This document shows, piece by piece, positions 1 through 4,879 of a stretch of 5,462 nt of DNA. Origin of the DNA: Actinomycetes bacterium (GTDB lineage: Bacteria; Actinomycetota; Acidimicrobiia; Acidimicrobiales; JAKAOS01); contig JAJYGW010000209.1 in the NCBI GenBank assembly GCA_021790615.1, positions 1 to 5,462 of the forward strand, read 5' to 3'. Position 1 is the first letter of the stretch; each line of letters begins with the position of its first letter. The notes under the pieces were generated by a model, which worked only from the letters and a program-made list of their open reading frames with translations, searched no databases and was not told the origin of the DNA. The position numbers were made by a program, and so were the translations under genes.

Positions 1-1
1 G

Positions 2-274
2 CGGGCGAACAGCCTGAAAGAGGCGATCAACCTGTACGGCGAGGCGGTCACGAACGCCTCGAAGCAGCGCGCGGAACAGCTGCAGGCGGCCCTGCGTGAC
101 CACGACGAGGCGATGTCGCGGGCGACCGCGGTGTTCGAGGATGCGTTCGAGGCAGCAGACGAGCTCTTGTCTGCGGGTGCTCTCGGGGAGTCGTCACCTT
201 CAGGGGGCGAGACCGAGGAGGCGTCCCAGCAGCACGGCGAACCTGAGGACAGGCCCGCCAAGACCGCCGGCTAG
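2..274 (+). CDS. C-terminal end of an unrecognised helical protein (5' partial)
   Basis: The reading frame is open from the window edge to the TAG at 272-274, giving 90 residues. Codon third positions are mostly G or C, as in the neighbouring genes, which is why I take this frame over the other open frame across the same stretch (96-278). Residues 1 to about 60 are Ala/Glu/Gln-rich and look like one long amphipathic or coiled-coil helix (for example EAINLYGEAVTNASKQRAEQ), with no Pro or Gly breakers after the start. The last 30 residues are Gly, Ser, Pro and acidic, and look disordered. There is no catalytic motif and I do not recognise the family. FtsY commonly sits near ffh, but this tail does not resemble the FtsY NG-domain end. 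A coiled-coil cell-division or DivIVA-like protein is possible but unproven. The gene ends 116 nt before ffh, with a hairpin between them. Confidence 0.75.
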   Translation, partial: RANSLKEAINLYGEAVTNASKQRAEQLQAALRDHDEAMSRATAVFEDAFEAADELLSAGALGESSPSGGETEEASQQHGEPEDRPAKTAG

Positions 275-289
275 CTAGGAGCTGGCGTC

Positions 290-321
290 GGCGGCGCGGG
301 AGCGCTGCCGCGCGTGCCGCC
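290..321 (+). terminator. GC-rich hairpin, candidate terminator after the upstream gene
   Basis: GGCGGCGCG at 290-298 can pair with CGTGCCGCC at 313-321, nine base pairs with one G-U, leaving a 14-nt loop. A competing stem, GCGCGG with CCGCGC (294-299 with 308-313), lies inside it. It sits 16 nt after the TAG of the upstream gene and before the promoter-like box of ffh. There is no U-tract directly after it, only TTT at 329-331, so termination is inferred from position and stability. Such U-poor terminators are commonly proposed in GC-rich actinobacteria. Confidence 0.4.
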
Positions 322-352
322 GGCCCGATTTGATCGTCCACCGCCCGTATTC

Positions 353-380
353 ATGACTCGGGTCGGCCGGCGACTAACCT
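353..380 (+). promoter_or_regulatory. Candidate promoter of ffh, almost leaderless
   Basis: ATGACT at 353-358 (four of six matches to TTGACA), a 16-nt spacer, and TAACCT at 375-380 (TAnnnT type) form a plausible sigma-70 promoter. A start about seven bases downstream would be near 387, leaving roughly four nucleotides before the ATG at 391. The same nine bases CTAAYCTGG occur before rplS (3997-4005), which strengthens the call. No transcript data are available, so it rests on motif and position only. Confidence 0.4.
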
Positions 381-390
381 GGTGAAGCTC

Positions 391-1773
391 ATGTTCGAGA
401 CGCTCACCGATCGATTCGAGGGAATCCTCACGCGCCTGCGCAGCCGCGGACGCCTCGGCGATGCCGAGGTCGACGAGGTCCTGCGCGAGATCCGCGTCGC
501 CCTGCTCGAGGCCGACGTCAACCTCGGCGTCGTCCGCGACCTCATCGAGCGGATCCGCGAGCGCTGCACCGGCGCTGAGCTGTCGAAGAGCCTCACGCCT
601 GCCCAGCAGGTCATCAAGATCGTCAACGAGGAGCTCACCGCCACTCTCGGAGGCGAGTCGCTCAAGATCACCTACGCCTCCCGGCCACCGACCGTGATCC
701 TGCTCGCCGGCCTACAGGGGTCGGGGAAGACGACCGCCGCGGCATCGCTCGCACGCTGGTTCAAGCAGCAAGGCCGGAATCCGCTCCTCGTCGGTGCCGA
801 CCTGCAGCGTCCCGCCGCCGTAGAGCAGCTGCGGGTTCTCGGGCGTGGCGTCGGGGTCACCGTGTTCTCGGAGCCGACGGAGGCGGTGGCCGTCGCCCGG
901 GCTGGCCTGGCCGAGGCCGAGCGGATCGGGCGTGACGTGCTGATCGTCGACACGGCCGGCCGGCTGCACATCGACGTCGAGCTCATGGACGAGGTGCGGC
1001 GCATCTCGGACGCCATCGAGCCGCGCTACACCTTCTTCGTCGTCGACGCGATGACCGGCCAGGACGCCGTCAACACGGCCGAGGCGTTCAACGAGGCGCT
1101 CTCTCTCGACGGCGTGATCCTCACGAAGGTGGACGGCGATGCCCGAGGCGGCGCGGCCCTCTCGGTCAAGCAGGTCGTGGGTTGCCCGATCGCGTTCGTG
1201 TCGACGGGCGAGCGCGCCGCCGACTTCGAGCTGTTCCACCCAGATCGACTCGCCAGCCGCATCCTCGGCATGGGCGATGTGCTCTCGCTCATCGAGAAGG
1301 CAGAGCGCGAATACGACCAGCAGGTCGCCGAGAAGGCGGTCGAGCGGCTACAGGCGGGGCGCTTCACCCTGGACGACTTCCTCGAGCAGATCCAGCAGCT
1401 GAAGAAGATGGGTCCCCTCAGCGGCGTGCTCGGAATGCTGCCCGGCGTGCCGAAAGAGGTGAAGAACGCCAAGATCGACGACCGCGACGTCGGCCGCATC
1501 GAGGCGATCATCCACTCGATGACACCGATCGAGCGGGACGATCCGGCGATGCTCGACGGCTCCCGGCGCCTTCGCGTCGCGAACGGGAGCGGCACGACGA
1601 CGACCGAGGTCAACAACCTGCTGCGGCAGTTCAAGGAGATGCAGAAGGTGATGAAGTCGCTGCCGATGGGCCGCATGCTCGGCGGCGGCGGGGGTGCCGC
1701 CCGCTCGAAACGGCAGGGCAGCCGCAAAGGCAAGAAAGGCGGCCGCGTCACGCCGTCTGCGCGCCATCGGTAG
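391..1773 (+). CDS. ffh: Signal recognition particle GTPase Ffh (SRP54)
   Basis: This 460-residue protein is the SRP subunit that binds 4.5S RNA and emerging signal or transmembrane segments, then docks on FtsY at the membrane. The N domain opens with MFETLTDRFEGILTRLR. The G domain shows the P-loop GLQGSGKTT (107-115), DTAGR (187-191) and TKVDGDARGG (from 245). The methionine-rich M domain begins near residue 325 and carries the RNA-binding signature GSGTTTTEVNNLLRQF from 399. The tail is Gly-rich then strongly basic. I chose ATG 391 because it gives the family's usual MF start and has GGTGA five bases upstream. A GTG at 382 would add three residues but lies only one base after the TAACCT box. 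The protein is complete and rather short for actinobacteria, where Ffh often has a longer C-terminal tail. Confidence 0.97.
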   Translation: MFETLTDRFEGILTRLRSRGRLGDAEVDEVLREIRVALLEADVNLGVVRDLIERIRERCTGAELSKSLTPAQQVIKIVNEELTATLGGESLKITYASRPPTVILLAGLQGSGKTTAAASLARWFKQQGRNPLLVGADLQRPAAVEQLRVLGRGVGVTVFSEPTEAVAVARAGLAEAERIGRDVLIVDTAGRLHIDVELMDEVRRISDAIEPRYTFFVVDAMTGQDAVNTAEAFNEALSLDGVILTKVDGDARGGAALSVKQVVGCPIAFVSTGERAADFELFHPDRLASRILGMGDVLSLIEKAEREYDQQVAEKAVERLQAGRFTLDDFLEQIQQLKKMGPLSGVLGMLPGVPKEVKNAKIDDRDVGRIEAIIHSMTPIERDDPAMLDGSRRLRVANGSGTTTTEVNNLLRQFKEMQKVMKSLPMGRMLGGGGGAARSKRQGSRKGKKGGRVTPSARHR

Positions 1774-1787
1774 CAGGGCGCGCGAGC

Positions 1788-1847
1788 ATGTCGACCGCGT
1801 CGACCATCATGAAGTCGACCACCACGAAAGAGAGAGACAACCAGTGA
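1788..1847 (+). CDS. Possible 19-residue leader peptide overlapping rpsP
   Basis: An ATG at 1788 opens a 20-codon frame ending in TGA at 1845-1847. The product would be MSTASTIMKSTTTKERDNQ, with five Thr and three Ser. Its stop overlaps the GTG start of rpsP (1844-1846) as GTGA, the geometry of translational coupling. CAGGG at 1774-1778 lies nine bases upstream and is a weak Shine-Dalgarno. rpsP itself has only a poor ribosome-binding site (GAGAGA), so a coupled upstream ORF would make sense. Codons are mixed (AAA and AGA occur) and the peptide is too short to judge by codon usage, so chance is a real alternative. A shorter version could start at ATG 1809. Confidence 0.3.
   Translation: MSTASTIMKSTTTKERDNQ
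1790..1820 (+). repeat. Three GTCGACC copies that can form alternative hairpins before rpsP
   Basis: GTCGACC occurs at 1790-1796, 1799-1805 and 1814-1820. Because GTCGAC is its own reverse complement, copy 1 can pair with copy 2 (six base pairs, loop CGC), or copy 2 with copy 3 (six base pairs, 9-nt loop), but not both. The array lies inside the mini-ORF just before rpsP. GTCGAC is common in this GC-rich sequence, so the cluster, not the motif itself, is what stands out. Confidence 0.4.
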
Positions 1848-2203
1848 GTGTGAAGCTCCGCCTCATGCGGGTGGGCAAGAAGAAGCAGCCGACGTACCGC
1901 ATCGTCGTCGCCGACAGCCGGTCGCCGCGAGACGGCCGCTTCATCGAGATCGTGGGCACCTACGCGCCGCGCTCCGAGCCATCCGAGATAAACGTGAAGA
2001 ACGAGAAGGCCCTCGAGTGGCTGCGCAAGGGAGCTCAGCCGACGGAGACGGTGAGGAAGATCCTCAAGATCTCTGGAGTCTGGGGCGAGTACGAGGCCGC
2101 AAAGCCCGAGAAGAAGGTGGCGACCCGCACCCGCGCGCGTGCGGGCGACAGCAAAGCGACGAAGAAGACGGCGTCCGCGGCCGCCGCCTCGGCGCGGTCC
2201 TGA
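1844..2203 (+). CDS. rpsP: 30S ribosomal protein S16
   Basis: The 119-residue product starts MSVKLRLMRVGKKKQPTYRI and continues with VVADSRSPRDGRFIEIVGTY, the hallmark of S16, which binds 16S rRNA in the 5' and central domains and is needed early in 30S assembly. The helical part includes EKALEWLRKGAQPTETV. GTG 1844 is the start because it gives the canonical MSVKLRL N-terminus. In-frame codons upstream read into unrelated sequence. The core ends around residue 85 and is followed by about 33 Lys/Arg/Ala/Ser/Thr-rich residues, a basic low-complexity tail like those of other actinobacterial S16 proteins and absent from the roughly 80-residue E. coli form. The neighbouring KH gene begins five bases after the stop. 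The upstream mini-ORF overlaps the start by GTGA, and the ribosome-binding site is weak. Confidence 0.97.
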   Translation: MSVKLRLMRVGKKKQPTYRIVVADSRSPRDGRFIEIVGTYAPRSEPSEINVKNEKALEWLRKGAQPTETVRKILKISGVWGEYEAAKPEKKVATRTRARAGDSKATKKTASAAAASARS

Positions 2204-2208
2204 GCCCG

Positions 2209-2604
2209 ATGTCGGACCACGAAGGAGACGCACCGGCCTTCGAGCAGCCGGACTTCTCGAAGTTCGCCGGCGAGGGCGACGGCGAGGGGAACGACGACGG
2301 TGGCGACGCCGGCGAGCCTGAGCCCGGATACGCGGAGGACAACGAGGGAAACGAGACCGACAGCGGCAGCCGGGCGGCGGCAGTGCTCGAGCACATCGCC
2401 ACGTCGATCGTCTTCGAGAAGGAGGCCGTGCTCGTCGAGGAGCGAGAGAACCGCGGCCAGCTACGCCTCTCGCTGCACGTCGCGCCGTCCGACATGGGGC
2501 GGATCATCGGGCGCCGCGGCCGTACGGCCCAGGCGGTGCGGACGCTCGTACGAGCTGCCGCAGCCGCTGACGGTCACGACGCCTTCGTCGACATCGTCGA
2601 CTGA
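2209..2604 (+). CDS. khpA: KhpA-type KH-domain RNA-binding protein with acidic N-terminal extension
   Basis: The 131-residue product ends in a single KH domain with the GxxG loop at 101-104 inside MGRIIGRRGRTAQAVRTLVR, the pattern of KhpA (YlqC), a small cytoplasmic RNA-binding protein usually encoded between rpsP and rimM, exactly as here. KhpA in other phyla is about 75-80 residues. This one has about 54 extra N-terminal residues rich in Asp, Glu and Gly (for example EGDGEGNDDGGDAGEPEPGY), probably disordered. The extension uses the same G/C-ending codons as the core and has no stop, and no ATG is available near the core, so I keep ATG 2209. It lies five bases after rpsP, so the two are probably cotranscribed. 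The gene name is by family and context. Direct function here is inferred. Confidence 0.9.
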   Translation: MSDHEGDAPAFEQPDFSKFAGEGDGEGNDDGGDAGEPEPGYAEDNEGNETDSGSRAAAVLEHIATSIVFEKEAVLVEERENRGQLRLSLHVAPSDMGRIIGRRGRTAQAVRTLVRAAAAADGHDAFVDIVD

Positions 2605-2635
2605 CGCTCTTGCCCGGGCCCGGCGACTGACGGCC

Positions 2636-3157
2636 TTGCCGGCGCCGACATCGCCGACATCGCCGACCGACGGCGAGTCGCTCCTCGAGGTCGGTCATGT
2701 GGGCCGCGCCCACGGGCTGGCGGGGGACGTCGTCGTCCACCTCGTGTCGAACCGTCCCGAGCGCGTGCGGCCCGGTTCGGTGCTGCAATTGCGGGAAGCG
2801 GACGCCGGAGCAAGCCACCTGCGAGACGTCCGGGTGGAGGCCTCCCGTCCCCAGCAGCGCCGGATGATCGTGCACTTCGAGGGCGTGTCGACTCGGGAGG
2901 CGGCCGAGCAGCTGCGCGGGTCGACGCTCTATGGACGGCCGATCGCCGACCCGGAGGCACTGTTCGCGCACGAGCTGATCGGCCTCGAGGTCGTCGAGGT
3001 CTCGGGCCGCTCGCACGGGAAAGTGGCCGCGCTGCAAGCGAATCCCGCCAGCGACCTCTTGGTGGGGGAGGAGGGGTGGTTGGTGCCGCTTCGTTTCGTC
3101 GTGGAGCGGGACGGGCACCGGATCGTGGTCGACGTGCCCGAGGGGTTGTTCGAGTGA
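2636..3157 (+). CDS. rimM: Ribosome maturation factor RimM (TTG start inferred)
   Basis: RimM binds S19 and assists maturation of the 30S head. The product has the two expected parts: an N-terminal RimM domain beginning LLEVGHVGRAHGLAGDVVVH (residues 16-35) and a C-terminal PRC-barrel domain starting near FAHELIGLEVVEV and ending VVDVPEGLFE. The start is uncertain. No in-frame ATG or GTG lies between the middle of khpA and the conserved LLEVG block. TTG 2636 gives 173 residues, the usual family size, but has no clear Shine-Dalgarno. CTG 2627 is a further option. GTG 2699 would delete conserved residues. The first 15 residues then form a Pro/Thr/Ser linker encoded by a 9-nt tandem repeat. It lies 31 nt after khpA and overlaps trmD by four bases, consistent with one operon. 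Confidence 0.93.
   Translation: MPAPTSPTSPTDGESLLEVGHVGRAHGLAGDVVVHLVSNRPERVRPGSVLQLREADAGASHLRDVRVEASRPQQRRMIVHFEGVSTREAAEQLRGSTLYGRPIADPEALFAHELIGLEVVEVSGRSHGKVAALQANPASDLLVGEEGWLVPLRFVVERDGHRIVVDVPEGLFE
2644..2668 (+). repeat. 9-nt tandem repeat encoding Pro-Thr-Ser units in the RimM N-terminus
   Basis: GCCGACATC is repeated at 2644-2652 and 2653-2661 and followed by a partial unit GCCGACC at 2662-2668. In the rimM frame this reads PTSPTSPTD, just before the conserved domain. Its length is a multiple of three, so copy-number change would lengthen a flexible linker without shifting the frame. Confidence 0.7.
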
Positions 3158-3909
3158 GCGAGGTGCGGCACGAGCCGAGCCTCCGGGTCGACGTGCTCAC
3201 GATCTTCCCCGAGGTAGTGGCGGCGTACTGCGAGACGAGCATCGTCGGCCGCGCCCAGCGGGCGGGGCTCGTCGAGGTGCGCGTCCATGATCTCCGTGCC
3301 GCCGCGCAGGACCCTCACCGCTCCGTCGACGACTCACCATTCGGCGGCGGCGCCGGGATGGTGCTGGCGCCGGGTCCGGTGTTCGCCGCCGTCGAGATGA
3401 TCCGGCCGGCCCGGCCGCTGTACTTGATGTCGCCGGCAGGGCAGCGCTTCGATCAGGCGGTGGCGGAGACGCTCGCCGGCCGAGGTGCGTTCTCGCTGCT
3501 GTGCGGCCGCTACGAGGGGGTCGACCAGCGCATCGCCGATCACCTCGTGGACGGCGAGCTGTCGCTCGGGGACTTCGTGCTCGCCGGTGGCGAGCTCGCT
3601 GCTCTCGCGATCGTCGAGGCGACGTCCCGCCTGGTCCCCGGCGTGCTCGGCAACGAGGAGTCGACCGGCGACGAGAGCTTCGCCGGCGGGCTGCTCGAGT
3701 ACCCGCAGTACACGCGCCCGGCAGAATTCCGCGGGTGGAGGGTTCCCGAAGTGCTCCTGTCGGGAGACCACGGCCGAGTCCACCGCTGGCGGCGAGCCCA
3801 GGCGCTGCGCCGGACGCTCGACCGGCGACCCGACCTGATCGACGCCCGGGGTGGGCTCTCGGACGCCGAGCGCCGGCTGCTCGAGGAGTTCGGTCTCGCC
3901 GACGGCTGA
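3154..3909 (+). CDS. trmD: tRNA (guanine37-N1)-methyltransferase TrmD
   Basis: This SPOUT-class enzyme methylates N1 of G37 in tRNAs with G36 using S-adenosylmethionine, preventing +1 frameshifting. The 251-residue product shows RVDVLTIFPE (11-20), DDSPFGGGAGM (59-69), LCGRYEGVD (116-124), SLGDFVLAGGE (137-147), the Arg of SRLVPGVLG (R159, equivalent to E. coli R154), YPQYTRP and WRRAQALRRT. The usual ED-S-F segment reads D173-E174-S-F here, so the residue aligned with catalytic Asp169 of E. coli is Glu. The alignment has no gap between R159 and E174 (15 residues, as in E. coli 154 to 169). The start is GTG 3154, overlapping the rimM stop as GTGA, with AGGGG at 3141-3145 eight bases upstream. 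GTG 3163 is possible but has a poorer site. The operon probably ends here. Confidence 0.96.
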   Translation: MSEVRHEPSLRVDVLTIFPEVVAAYCETSIVGRAQRAGLVEVRVHDLRAAAQDPHRSVDDSPFGGGAGMVLAPGPVFAAVEMIRPARPLYLMSPAGQRFDQAVAETLAGRGAFSLLCGRYEGVDQRIADHLVDGELSLGDFVLAGGELAALAIVEATSRLVPGVLGNEESTGDESFAGGLLEYPQYTRPAEFRGWRVPEVLLSGDHGRVHRWRRAQALRRTLDRRPDLIDARGGLSDAERRLLEEFGLADG

Positions 3910-3925
3910 CCCGGGGTCGGCCGGC

Positions 3926-3993
3926 GCTGCGGCGGCGCCGCAGCGGCCCCCGGCCGGGGCTGCGGTGCTGCCGTCCGCGGCCCCTCCCCGGCC
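3926..3993 (+). terminator. Tandem strong hairpins between trmD and rplS, candidate terminator
   Basis: The first hairpin is GCTGCGGC at 3926-3933, loop GGC, and GCCGCAGC at 3937-3944, eight perfect pairs. The second pairs GGGGCTGCGG (3956-3965) with CCGCGGCCCC (3975-3984), ten pairs with one G-U and a 9-nt loop. An alternative outer stem joins GGCCGGGG (3952-3959) to CCCCGGCC (3986-3993), eight perfect pairs. Neither hairpin is followed by a U-tract. They start 16 nt after the trmD stop and end just before the promoter-like box of rplS, so I read them as the end of the ffh/rpsP-trmD unit. An attenuator or leader role is the main alternative if transcription reads through. Confidence 0.5.
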
Positions 3994-3997
3994 CGGC

Positions 3998-4003
3998 TAA
4001 TCT
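3998..4003 (+). promoter_or_regulatory. Candidate -10 element of the rplS promoter
   Basis: TAATCT lies within CTAATCTGG at 3997-4005, which matches the CTAACCTGG box before ffh. Transcription would begin near 4010, giving a leader of about 120 nt before rplS. No convincing -35 element is visible at 16-18 nt spacing, where the sequence is GC-rich. The call rests on the TAnnnT match, its placement after terminator-like hairpins, and the shared motif. Confidence 0.35.
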
Positions 4004-4009
4004 GGACGG

Positions 4010-4132
4010 GCCAGGAGCACGGGCCAGACCTGCTTCGGAGGCCTGCTCTGCACGTCCGACGACCTGCGCCGACTTGCCGAGCCGGCTCCCGTCGACCGAC
4101 ACCCGTCCATCGTCCGAGGAGCGAGAGCTGCC
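4010..4132 (+). promoter_or_regulatory. Untranslated leader of rplS, possibly structured
   Basis: About 123 nt separate the putative transcription start from the rplS ATG. CCTGCTTCGGAGG at 4029-4041 can form a small stem with a UUCG tetraloop and one bulged G. GCTCC at 4085-4089 is complementary to GGAGC at 4118-4122, which includes most of the Shine-Dalgarno GAGGAG (4116-4121), so the site could be masked by a five-pair stem. Many ribosomal-protein leaders are autoregulatory, but I do not recognise a known L19 leader family here. Regulation is speculative. Confidence 0.3.
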
Positions 4133-4486
4133 ATGAACCCGACCGATCTCGTCGACCGCGCCAGCTTGCGCGACGACGTTCCCGAGTTCTCTCCGGGTGA
4201 CACCCTGAAGGTGCACGTCCGGGTCGTGGAGGGTAACCGCGAGCGGGTGCAGGTCTTCCAGGGGGCCGTCATCCGCCGCCAGGGCGGTGGTGTGCGCGAG
4301 ACCTTCACGGTGAGGAAGGTGAGCTTCGGCGTCGGCGTCGAGCGCACGTTCCCCGTGCACTCGCCGATGATCGCCAAGATCGAGCGCGTCACCGAGGGAG
4401 ACGTGCGGCGGGCGAAGTTGTACTACCTGCGGGACCGCATCGGAAAGGCGGCCAAGATCAAAGAGAAGCGCACACTGACCCGCTGA
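4133..4486 (+). CDS. rplS: 50S ribosomal protein L19
   Basis: The 117-residue product matches L19, a protein at the 30S-50S interface, in length and sequence. The family blocks are [31 protein letters not shown], from about residue 18, and [20 protein letters not shown], followed by SPMI and [25 protein letters not shown] 4133 is preceded by GAGGAG at 4116-4121, 11 nt away, slightly long spacing. An Asp-rich N-terminus before PEF is normal. Placement after trmD is the classic order, but the structured gap and promoter-like box suggest that rplS has its own promoter. Its stop overlaps the ATG of the next gene by one base (TGATG), implying translational coupling. Confidence 0.98.
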   Translation: MNPTDLVDRASLRDDVPEFSPGDTLKVHVRVVEGNRERVQVFQGAVIRRQGGGVRETFTVRKVSFGVGVERTFPVHSPMIAKIERVTEGDVRRAKLYYLRDRIGKAAKIKEKRTLTR

Positions 4487-4782
4487 TGAGCGCCGAGGAG
4501 GACCTCGACCAGTTCGAGGCAGAGGTCGAGCTCGCGCTGTACCAGGAGTACCGCGCGGTGCTCCCGATGTTCCGCTACGTGGTGGAGACGGAGCGTCGTT
4601 TCTATCTGGCGAACGAGGTGAAGGTCACGCCGCATTCGTCATCGGGGGCCACGTATTTCGAGGTCGAGCTGAGCGACGCGTGGGTCTGGGACATGTACCG
4701 GCCGGCTCGTTTCGTGGCGTCCGTGCGAGTCGTCACCTACAAGGACGTCAACGTCGAGGCGCTGGGGGACAAGGAGTCCTAG
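4486..4782 (+). CDS. DUF2469 family protein, actinobacterial, function unknown
   Basis: The 98-residue product has the DUF2469 signature: an acidic helical start ([20 protein letters not shown]), VVETERRFYLANEV at 32-45, and DAWVWDMYRPARFV at 64-77, then VRVVTYKDVNVE. The family includes M. tuberculosis Rv2901c and is, as far as I know, confined to Actinomycetota and without an established biochemical role. There is no signal peptide or membrane segment, so it is probably cytoplasmic. The start overlaps the rplS stop by one base, and no Shine-Dalgarno is visible, so it probably depends on rplS translation. In mycobacteria lepB and rnhB lie between rplS and this gene. Here they are absent, which ties the family more directly to L19. 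The aromatic and Arg-rich conserved patch could suit binding of RNA or a ribosomal partner, but that is a guess. Confidence 0.93.
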   Translation: MSAEEDLDQFEAEVELALYQEYRAVLPMFRYVVETERRFYLANEVKVTPHSSSGATYFEVELSDAWVWDMYRPARFVASVRVVTYKDVNVEALGDKES

Positions 4783-4789
4783 GACCCGA

Positions 4790-4841
4790 GCTGGCGGCCT
4801 CCAGGCCCTGCCAGGTCCCTCCGCCAGCGCCTCCGGCTTTT
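4790..4841 (+). terminator. Candidate terminator after rplS-DUF2469
   Basis: GCTGGCGG at 4790-4797 pairs perfectly with CCGCCAGC at 4821-4828, eight base pairs with a 23-nt loop, and TTTT follows at 4838-4841. A competing fold pairs CTGGC with GCCAG (4791-4795 with 4810-4814) enclosing GGCC-TCCA-GGCC (4796-4807). The element begins eight bases after the TAG of the DUF2469 gene. The U-tract is short and nine bases away from the stem, so the call is tentative. The two exclusive folds also resemble an attenuator. Confidence 0.4.
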
Positions 4842-4859
4842 CAGGTCTTCCAGGGGCCG
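4842..4859 (+). repeat. Direct repeat of an rplS coding segment in the downstream gap
   Basis: CAGGTCTTCCAGGGG at 4842-4856 is identical to 4250-4264 inside rplS, where it encodes QVFQG. With one G deleted the match runs on to GCCG (4842-4859 against 4250-4268). The gap is non-coding in my reading, so this is either a small duplicated rplS fragment or chance. Confidence 0.5.
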
Positions 4860-4879
4860 GTCCGGCTCACGACGCTGAC

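Noticed and set aside
382..390. GTG 382 as the start of ffh
   Set aside because: It adds only Met-Lys-Leu before the canonical MFETL start, lies one base after the probable -10 box and lacks its own ribosome-binding site. ATG 391 fits the family better.
1026..1751. 241-codon open frame on the minus strand opposite ffh
   Set aside because: It is low-complexity Ser/Arg/Pro composition mirroring the Ffh codons, with no family resemblance.
1182..1787. Long plus-strand frame through the end of ffh leading into the mini-ORF
   Set aside because: Its sequence is an Arg/Ala-rich frameshift of Ffh. Only the last 20 codons, from ATG 1788 in the gap, deserve attention.
2300..2635. RimM extended upstream across khpA
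   Set aside because: The extra residues are an out-of-frame reading of khpA (Arg/Ser-rich) and would make RimM far longer than the family.
3197..4360. 387-codon open frame on the minus strand opposite trmD and rplS
   Set aside because: It is Arg/Ala/Pro/Gly-rich with no recognisable domain and is antiparallel to two certain genes. Such long shadows are expected in GC-rich sequence.
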